The notes under the pieces were generated by a model. It made no database searches. It saw only the letters and a program-made list of their open reading frames with translations, and was not told the DNA's origin. Shown piece by piece: positions 6,630 through 11,613 of a stretch of DNA of 11,613 nt; the stretch's first letter is position 1, and each line of letters starts with the position of its first letter. This stretch comes from Acidobacteriota bacterium (GTDB lineage Bacteria; Acidobacteriota; Polarisedimenticolia; QHYA01), in contig QHYA01000147.1 of assembly GCA_003223995.1 (NCBI GenBank), positions 1-11,613 on the forward strand. The letters are read 5' to 3'. The translations under genes and the position numbers were made by a program.

Positions 6630-6985
6630 AGCGACGCTCCCTCGCCCCGGTAGAGAACCGAGCATCCCTCGACCTCCCACAGCTCGATCGAGACGAGCCC
6701 CGGGAGCGCCTTTTCGAGCCGCTTCCAGATCCACACGACGATGTTCTCCGCCGTGGGGTTCTCGATGAGCTCGTTCAGGTCCCTGTGATCGCAGCTTTCC
6801 AGAACATTCGAACGGACGATCGCCTCCATATCCGCAAAGTCGATCGTCATGCCGGTCTCCGGGCTGACTCGAGCCTCAACGGCCAGCTCCACACGGTACG
6901 AATGGCCGTGGGGAGAGAAGCACTTGCCCATGTGCTGGGGGAGATGGTGAGCCGCTTCGAAGCGGAACTGCTGCTTAACGATCAT
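6626..6985 (-). CDS. queD: 6-carboxy-5,6,7,8-tetrahydropterin synthase
   Basis: QueD converts 7,8-dihydroneopterin triphosphate to 6-carboxytetrahydropterin, the second step to preQ0 and queuosine. The 119-residue protein has zinc-binding histidines at H14 and in HGH (26-28). The CxxxHGH signature CFSPHGH (22-28) carries the catalytic Cys that marks QueD within the COG0720 family. The C22/D66/H67 triad (CDHRDL) and pterin-binding E104 near the C-terminus are present. The ATG at 6985 has AGGGA five bases upstream and overlaps the end of folB by 11 nt; its own stop overlaps the folE start by 4 nt. Translational coupling of all three genes is therefore likely. The longer in-frame upstream extension is Pro/Arg-rich and lies over folB, so it is not used. 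Confidence 0.93.
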   Translation of the reverse strand: MIVKQQFRFEAAHHLPQHMGKCFSPHGHSYRVELAVEARVSPETGMTIDFADMEAIVRSNVLESCDHRDLNELIENPTAENIVVWIWKRLEKALPGLVSIELWEVEGCSVLYRGEGASL

Positions 6986-7289
6986 TGTCTTCCCTACCGG
7001 GGACGCGGGCCCGGCGGGAAGCCTGCGCCGCCCCGGTGGGGGAAGGAGGAGAATCGGCGCGCTTCCGCTCCGTCTCGACGCCCACGGCATCGACGATGCC
7101 GTCCAGGACCGGGGTCTCCTTGCGGACCCGCACGCACACGGCCTGGACGGGGAACTTGCTGAGGATCTCCTCTGCCAGGTGCGCCATCTCCACGTCGACG
7201 CTGTACCTCACCCCCATCTCGCGTTCCATCCGCGTCAGGCCGTGGAAGCCGTGGAAGCGGATCCCTTCGAGCAGGATCTTGTCTGGCAT
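6975..7289 (-). CDS. folB: Dihydroneopterin aldolase with internal deletion (possibly non-functional)
   Basis: FolB splits 7,8-dihydroneopterin to 6-hydroxymethyl-dihydropterin and glycolaldehyde in folate synthesis. Residues 1-35 (KILLEGIRFHGFHG, then E22 and YSVDVEM) follow the family from its start. Residues 36-77 (AHLAEEILSKFP, VRVRK with K57, DGIVDAVGVE) match its C-terminal half. The roughly 38-43 residues normally between them are missing, in frame. That segment holds the active-site Tyr (Y54 in S. aureus) and the pterin-anchoring Glu (E74, aligned here to Ala36). Glu22 and the Lys100 equivalent remain. After residue 77 comes a 27-residue Pro/Ala/Arg-rich tail that overlaps queD. ATG 7289 gives the normal FolB N-terminus with AGGGGGAG just upstream. 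An in-frame ATG at 7370 would add 27 low-complexity residues. The 156-nt gap to the amidohydrolase may hold a promoter (TACCCT at 7388-7383 is only a weak -10). Confidence 0.75.
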   Translation of the reverse strand: MPDKILLEGIRFHGFHGLTRMEREMGVRYSVDVEMAHLAEEILSKFPVQAVCVRVRKETPVLDGIVDAVGVETERKRADSPPSPTGAAQASRRARVPGREDNDR

Positions 7290-7445
7290 GCTCCCCCTGA
7301 TGCGCGTTTCCTCGCGGCCTGCATTCGCCGGAGCCTGGGAGGGTCCGGATGCGGCCCCAGGGATGTTCATCGTTTCCCGCCGAGGGTAGCACGGAGCGCC
7401 CGGCCATCCCTTGTCAGCGCAAGACGGGGCCGCCGGGTGCTCCTG

Positions 7446-9065
7446 TCATTCCCGCGAGTGGACGACGCGTCCGTCGAACACCGTCATGTCGATCTCGATC
7501 CCAGGGATCTCCTCGGGAGGCGCCGAAAAGGGGTCGGCGGAGAGGACCACGATATCGGCGAGATGTCCGGCCATGAGCACGCCCTTGATGTTTTCCTCGA
7601 AAGAGGCCCAGGCGGCCGCCACTGTCATCGCCGTGAGGGCCTCCGCCACCTCGAGCTGGCGCGCCGCTGCCCAGGATAGTCCCCCGTCGCTGTCCGAAGC
7701 CTGCCGGGGGAACTCCACAGGCGCCGTCGCACCGTAGAGGGTGCGCAGCGGATCGAGCGGTTCGACCGGCCAGTCCGTGCCAAGGATCACGGGGGTCCCC
7801 TGATCCACGAGCGAGCGCCACGGAAAGGCGCGAGCAAGTCTCTTCTCGCCGAGCCTCTTCTGCAGCCAGGCCCCGTCGCTGAGCAACTGCGAAGGCTGCA
7901 TCGAGGCAACCGCGCCAACGGAAAGGAAGCGGGGGATGTCTCCCGCAGAGACGACCTCGGCGTGTTCGATACGGTGCCGCCGGGCGCGTGCTGCCCCGCC
8001 GAGCCCGTCGAGGGCCGAAAGGGCCACGTGCACGGCGCGGTCGCCGATGGCATGCAGGGCGAGCTGGAAGCCGGACCGGTGCGCCCGCCGCATGGCATGC
8101 GCCAGCTCTTCCTCCTCCCATTGCATGGCCCCGCTCGTGGCGGGATTGTCGGCATACGGCTCGATCATCGCCGCCGTGTAAGCGCCGAGCGTCCCGTCGA
8201 GATAGGTCTTCAGAGTGTCGCAGCGGATCATCGGGTCCGTCGGGGCGAAACGCTCCCGCAGCTCCTCCGCTGCCGACAGGTTCTCCTCGAGCCGCGCCCA
8301 CGCGCTGATCCGGGCCGTGAGACGCCCCTCCTCGTGAAGCTCCCGGAACGTCTTCAGAGCGCCGGGAGGGGACAGCTCATGAACGGAGGTCACACCGTGC
8401 AGGCGCAACTCGCCCAGAGCGGCCTCGAGCGCTTCGCGCCGCTCCGCGGCCGATGGAGGCGGCACGTGCGCTTCGACGAGGCCCGCAGCGGTCTCCTTGA
8501 GGATCCCTGTCGGCTGGCCTGATTCGTCTCGTACGATCTCGCCTCCACGCGGAGCGGTGGTCGTCTCTCCGATTCCCGCGATTCGCAGAGCGGCGGACGA
8601 GGCCCAGGCGACATGACCATCGACGCGGTAGAGGAGCACGGGGAGCTCTCCGAAGGCTTCATCGAGCCACTCCCTGCGCGGCCAGACCCCTCCGAGCCGC
8701 TCCTGGTCCCAGCCTCTGCCGAGCAGCCAGGCCCCTTCGGGAAGGCTCGAAGCTCTCTCGCGGAGCTTCTCGATGAGTGCCTCGCGGCTGTCGCAGCCGG
8801 TCAGGGCGGCTCGGGTCAGGGAGAGGCCCGCCATCAGGAGGTGGACGTGGCAGTCGATGAATCCGGGGCAGGCGAACCTTCCCGCCAGGTCGACCACCCG
8901 CGTCCCTCGCCCGGAGAGGTTCGACAGTCCGGCCGCTGAGCCGACGGCGACGATACGGTTCGCCCGCACCGCGATCGCCTCTGCCCGCGGTTGCCGGGGG
9001 TTGCCGGTGAAGATCCTTCCCCCCGTCAGCAACAGGTCCACAGCTCTCCCCGCCGGCCTCCTCAT
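7446..9065 (-). CDS. YtcJ-type metal-dependent amidohydrolase (Amidohydrolase_3)
   Basis: A 539-residue TIM-barrel amidohydrolase of the COG1574/YtcJ group, which hydrolyses amide or N-formyl bonds; the substrate cannot be told from sequence. A small beta-sandwich segment at the N-terminus (about 10-65) leads into PGFIDCHVHL with metal ligands H73 and H75. LKTYLDGTLG has K286, the likely carboxylated lysine. LHAIGDRAV carries H338, RIEHAE H368 and GTDWPVEP the catalytic D431. The C-terminus returns to the sandwich with GHLADIVVLSADPF (500-513). No signal peptide is seen, so it is probably cytoplasmic. The ATG overlaps the stop of the upstream threonine synthase-like gene as ATGA (9062-9065), so the two are an operon with coupled translation. 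The pairing hints at amino-acid metabolism, but that is inference. Confidence 0.9.
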   Translation of the reverse strand: MRRPAGRAVDLLLTGGRIFTGNPRQPRAEAIAVRANRIVAVGSAAGLSNLSGRGTRVVDLAGRFACPGFIDCHVHLLMAGLSLTRAALTGCDSREALIEKLRERASSLPEGAWLLGRGWDQERLGGVWPRREWLDEAFGELPVLLYRVDGHVAWASSAALRIAGIGETTTAPRGGEIVRDESGQPTGILKETAAGLVEAHVPPPSAAERREALEAALGELRLHGVTSVHELSPPGALKTFRELHEEGRLTARISAWARLEENLSAAEELRERFAPTDPMIRCDTLKTYLDGTLGAYTAAMIEPYADNPATSGAMQWEEEELAHAMRRAHRSGFQLALHAIGDRAVHVALSALDGLGGAARARRHRIEHAEVVSAGDIPRFLSVGAVASMQPSQLLSDGAWLQKRLGEKRLARAFPWRSLVDQGTPVILGTDWPVEPLDPLRTLYGATAPVEFPRQASDSDGGLSWAAARQLEVAEALTAMTVAAAWASFEENIKGVLMAGHLADIVVLSADPFSAPPEEIPGIEIDMTVFDGRVVHSRE

Positions 9066-10255
9066 GCCTCCCTCGCCTCGCGCGAGTCCAGAATGTCCAG
9101 GTATTTCATCCCGCTTCCCGTGTTGAGGATCACAACCGACTCTCCTTCCCTCACGATCCCCTGCTGCCTGCAGCGGCGAAGCCCGGCGAGAGCGGCACCC
9201 CCTTCGGGACTGGCGAGCACGCCCGCTCGCCGCGCGAGGTGCCGCGCGGCATCCAGAAGCTCCCCATCGGAGACCGCCACGGCCCCACCGCCGCTTTCCC
9301 GCAGGGCCCGCAGGATCAGGAAATCACCGAGGGCCGAGGGAACGCGCAGACCGCAGGCCACGGTCCGAGGCTGCCCCCACGGCTCCGACGAGTCGGCCCC
9401 TTTCTCGAAGGCGGTGACGATCGGAGCGCAACCCTCGGCCTGAACCGAGACCATCCGCGGCGGGCGGCCCAGCTTCCAGCCCAGCTCCCGCATCTCTTCG
9501 AACGCCTTCCACATGCCGATCAGCCCGGTTCCGCCTCCCGTGGGACAGATCAGGACCGCAGGAAGCTCTCCGGATGTCTGTTCGAACAGCTCGTACGCCA
9601 TCGTCTTCTTCCCTTCGATTCGGTAGGGTTCTCGGAGCGTCGAGAAGTCGAACCAGCCGTTCCGAGGCGATCCGGCGGCACGCATCCGCTGCGCGCAGTC
9701 GGCGATCGTCCCCTCGACCAGGTGCAGCCGCGCCCCATGCAACCGCGACTCGGACTGGAATGCGGTTGGCGTGTCGCGCGGCAGGTAGATCTCAACCTCG
9801 ATCCCCGCCCGGGCGCCGTAGGCGGCGAGGGCGGAAGCGGCGCTTCCTGCGGAGGGGATCGCTCCCTTGCGGACTCCCCTTTCGAGCGCCGCGGTGACGG
9901 CCACGGAAAGCCCTCGGGCCTTGAACGAGCCGGTTGGATTCACGGCCTCGTCCTTGACCGCCAGCCGCGCAAGGCCCAGCTCCCCGGCCAGCTCCGGAAG
10001 ATCGATCAGAGGAGTCATTCCTTCTCCGAGGCTGACCGGCTCTCCCCGCGCCGGCAACACCTCTCGGTAGCGCCACAGATCGTTCCGGCGCTCCTTCAGC
10101 GCCTCGGGCCGCAGCGTCCTGGAGGCAAGATCGAGGCGATAGCGGGCGAGCAGCGGGCCCCCGCACCCGCAAACGGTGAGCGTGAGAGAGGGATCGAATG
10201 ATCGCGCGCAGCGTGCGCACTCGACCCGTTCCATGGTGGAAGCGGGAAGGCTCAC
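9062..10255 (-). CDS. thrC: Threonine synthase-like PLP enzyme (fold type II, N-terminal zinc ribbon)
   Basis: Probable threonine synthase: O-phosphohomoserine to threonine, PLP-dependent. The 397-residue protein opens with a CARC/CGCG zinc ribbon (C13, C16, C29, C31), as in archaeal-type and Thermus-type ThrC. The substrate motif GEGMTPL (77-83) follows. PLP lysine K112 lies in NPTGSFKARG, the phosphate-binding loop in PTGGGTGLIG (238-247), and NTGSGMKY near the C-terminus (378-385). The usual S/T-x-G-N loop, whose Asn contacts the PLP ring hydroxyl, reads SAGSAAS (135-141), with Ser138 for Asn. That leaves room for a paralogue with another beta-replacement activity. Its start is GTG 10255 or ATG 10234 (which gives MERVECARC); neither has a good Shine-Dalgarno. 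Overlaps the amidohydrolase by 4 nt; divergent from the PDZ-hydrolase gene. Confidence 0.85.
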   Translation of the reverse strand: MSLPASTMERVECARCARSFDPSLTLTVCGCGGPLLARYRLDLASRTLRPEALKERRNDLWRYREVLPARGEPVSLGEGMTPLIDLPELAGELGLARLAVKDEAVNPTGSFKARGLSVAVTAALERGVRKGAIPSAGSAASALAAYGARAGIEVEIYLPRDTPTAFQSESRLHGARLHLVEGTIADCAQRMRAAGSPRNGWFDFSTLREPYRIEGKKTMAYELFEQTSGELPAVLICPTGGGTGLIGMWKAFEEMRELGWKLGRPPRMVSVQAEGCAPIVTAFEKGADSSEPWGQPRTVACGLRVPSALGDFLILRALRESGGGAVAVSDGELLDAARHLARRAGVLASPEGGAALAGLRRCRQQGIVREGESVVILNTGSGMKYLDILDSREAREA

Positions 10256-10256
10256 C

Positions 10257-10262
10257 TATAAT
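10257..10262 (+). promoter_or_regulatory. -10 box TATAAT ahead of the PDZ-hydrolase gene
   Basis: A perfect TATAAT lies in the 39-nt divergent gap, 33 nt before the ATG at 10295. It predicts a short leader of about 26 nt. The -35 region 17 nt upstream (TGGTGG, 10234-10239) is a poor match and falls inside the opposing gene. The GGCTAGACTG motif on the minus strand (10274-10265) overlaps the same gap and may hold the -10 for the threonine synthase-like gene, so the two promoters would be interleaved. Confidence 0.4.
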
Positions 10263-10294
10263 CGCAGTCTAGCCGAGGCTCCCCGAGCCGGAAG

Positions 10295-11613
10295 ATGTCC
10301 GGAAAAGTCCCCCTGCCAGTGGTCATTGCTTGCGCCCTCGTCATCCTTTTGATCCCGGTGCTCCTCGGCGGGGCATTGTACCGGTTTTCCGAATTTCTCT
10401 TGCGCCCGCCGCGGCCGACACTCTCCCGGGGCCCCTTTGGCGAGCCGCTGCGGCGGGATGGCCGCCCGCTCGCGGTGCTTGGAGTGGCCCTCGATGATGT
10501 TCGATCATCCTCGTCGGGACCGAAGGCCGGCGCTCTGGTCACGGAGGTCCTGCTCGGCTCCGCTCGCCAGGCGGGTCTGCGAGCGGGCGACATCATCGTC
10601 GCGGCGGACGGAGAGAGCATCGCCCGGGCATCGGACCTCCATCGCGTGGTGGAAGGCCGGCGCCCCGGAGATCTCCTCGAGCTCGCCATCCGCCGGCCGG
10701 AGAGCCCGCTGGGAGGATCGAGCGGCGGAGCAGGAGCGCCCTCCACTGCACCGTATGAGGCGAGGGATCTGCAGGCTCGTCTTTCTTCCATCCCGCTCGA
10801 CCCGGCGGACCTGGGTCTCGTTTCGCGAGACGTGGAATTCCCGGGCGGGGGAGGCTTGAAGGCGAGAGGCTGGTTCATCCAGGCCCCTGCACGGCCCGAA
10901 GGACCCGAGGGGACCGTCGTGATGATGCACGGCAACGCGTCCAACCGCCGGGCGGAGCTTCCGCTCGCGGGTCCCCTCCACGCCGCCGGCTTCGCTCTGC
11001 TGCTTTTCGACTTCACGGGACGTGGGGACTCGGAGGGAAACATCTGCACCTATGGCTGGCGGGAGCGAGAGGACGCCCGGCAGGCCCTGCGGCTGGCGGC
11101 CTCGCTCGTGCCCGATCGCCCGATCGGCCTGCTCGGTCGTTCCCTGGGCGGCACCGTCGCCCTGCTGGCTGCGGCCGACCCGCGCGGAGCGCGTGTCGAC
11201 GTGGTCGTGGCTGACAGCCCCTTCGATTCTCTCGCGGACGAGATCTCGAGCCAGCGCGCGGAAATGCACCTGCCCGCCTGGCCCTTCGAGCCGCTGTTCT
11301 GGGAGGTCGTTCGCTGGAGGGGGGGATTCGACCCACGGGACATCGATGTGTGCCGCGAGGCGCCTCGCGTCAGTGTCCCGGTGCTGCTTCTTCATGGCAC
11401 GCTCGACAACGTCGTCCCGCCCGAGCACTCCGAGCGGATCGCGAAGGCCCTGGGCGGCCCCCACGAGACGGAGATGCTCGCAGGCGCCGGACACAACGAC
11501 GAGCGGCCGTCCGAGGTCGTGGACCACATCGTTTCCTTCCTGCTGCGCGAGATGCGCCGGGCTGGCGCGAACTGCCACTCGGCCGTCACGCGCGGCAGCC
11601 GCCAGTCTTTTCC
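10295..11613 (+). CDS. Membrane-anchored PDZ plus alpha/beta-hydrolase fusion protein (C-terminus beyond window)
   Basis: Open to the window end (439 codons, no stop), although the hydrolase fold looks nearly complete. A hydrophobic segment at 7-28 with little charge before it suggests a membrane anchor or uncleaved signal, placing the rest outside the cytoplasm. Residues about 58-133 form a PDZ domain (GALVTEVLLGSARQAGLRAG, then DIIVAADGESI). A Gly/Ser-rich linker follows at 134-150. Residues about 175-418 form an alpha/beta hydrolase of the dienelactone-hydrolase/BAAT-like kind: oxyanion HGN (212-214), a GRGDSEG turn (242-248), nucleophile S283 in GRSLGG, D371 in GTLDNVVP and H400 in GAGH. 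All three catalytic residues are present, so it is probably an active serine esterase or peptidase; substrate unknown. The start is the only plausible ATG before the membrane segment; GGAAG touches it. Confidence 0.85.
   Translation, partial: MSGKVPLPVVIACALVILLIPVLLGGALYRFSEFLLRPPRPTLSRGPFGEPLRRDGRPLAVLGVALDDVRSSSSGPKAGALVTEVLLGSARQAGLRAGDIIVAADGESIARASDLHRVVEGRRPGDLLELAIRRPESPLGGSSGGAGAPSTAPYEARDLQARLSSIPLDPADLGLVSRDVEFPGGGGLKARGWFIQAPARPEGPEGTVVMMHGNASNRRAELPLAGPLHAAGFALLLFDFTGRGDSEGNICTYGWREREDARQALRLAASLVPDRPIGLLGRSLGGTVALLAAADPRGARVDVVVADSPFDSLADEISSQRAEMHLPAWPFEPLFWEVVRWRGGFDPRDIDVCREAPRVSVPVLLLHGTLDNVVPPEHSERIAKALGGPHETEMLAGAGHNDERPSEVVDHIVSFLLREMRRAGANCHSAVTRGSRQSF

Noticed and set aside
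6630..6734. Longer FolE with 35 extra N-terminal residues.
   Set aside because: The extension would overlap queD by over 100 nt and matches no FolE N-terminus; GTG 6629 has GAGGGAG upstream and a GTGA overlap.
6626..6985. QueD acting as a PTPS-III enzyme that bypasses the damaged FolB.
   Set aside because: The PTPS-III class carries a catalytic Glu before HGH; this protein keeps the QueD-type CxxxHGH with Cys22, so the bypass is not supported.
6986..7090. Longer QueD with 35 extra N-terminal residues.
   Set aside because: The extension is Pro/Arg-rich out-of-frame folB sequence; ATG 6985 gives the normal QueD start and has AGGGA.
9239..10201. A 320-codon plus-strand frame opposite the threonine synthase-like gene, and a similar one at 4891-5883.
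   Set aside because: Both are rich in Arg, Pro and Gln, lack domains and lie antisense to or out of frame with well-supported genes.
1..11613. Search for tRNA genes, insertion-sequence ends, phage genes, defence modules or riboswitches.
   Set aside because: No cloverleaf, transposase, nuclease/toxin pair or long structured leader could be recognised; intergenic gaps are all under 190 nt.

Overview
The window is a compact, GC-rich bacterial chromosomal segment. It holds eleven protein genes, two of them cut by the window ends. I see no RNA gene, insertion sequence, phage gene or CRISPR array. A PilT-type twitching ATPase together with a SPOR plus SpoIID peptidoglycan protein points to a diderm with type IV pili. 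High GC and this gene mix would fit Acidobacteriota or a neighbouring uncultured phylum, but no rRNA or other phylogenetic marker is present, so the taxon is inference only.

Layout, left to right. (1) 1-319, minus: start of a CDP-alcohol phosphatidyltransferase (PgsA-like). It sits behind a clear TTGACA/TATAAG promoter that abuts a four-unit tandem repeat. (2) 507-1928, plus: pilT with an extra C-terminal coiled coil. (3) 1978-5211, minus, read right to left: a secreted SPOR-SpoIID-SLH-like cell-wall protein followed 9 nt later by miaA (tRNA isopentenyltransferase). (4) 5357-6034, plus: a HAD-family hydrolase. (5) 6069-7289, minus: an overlapping pterin cluster folB-queD-folE. (6) 7446-10255, minus: a threonine synthase-like PLP enzyme overlapping a YtcJ-type amidohydrolase by ATGA. 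(7) 10295 to the end, plus: a membrane-anchored PDZ plus alpha/beta-hydrolase protein, open at the window end.

How the genes work together. FolE makes 7,8-dihydroneopterin triphosphate, the branch point for folate (FolB) and queuosine/7-deazaguanine (QueD), so the cluster carries the entry to both branches. The FolB copy lacks about 40 central residues, including the segment that holds two active-site residues in known enzymes. FolE carries Leu in its otherwise near-invariant CEHH metal motif. MiaA and the QueD branch both feed tRNA anticodon-loop modification. PilT and the SpoIID protein both act at the cell envelope.

Most notable: the internally deleted folB, the tandem operator-like array touching a -35 box, the multidomain SpoIID protein, the PilT coiled-coil tail, the PDZ-hydrolase fusion, and three start codons each exactly 7 nt past a -10-like hexamer, which suggests leaderless mRNAs. 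No complete new defence or mobile system is visible.
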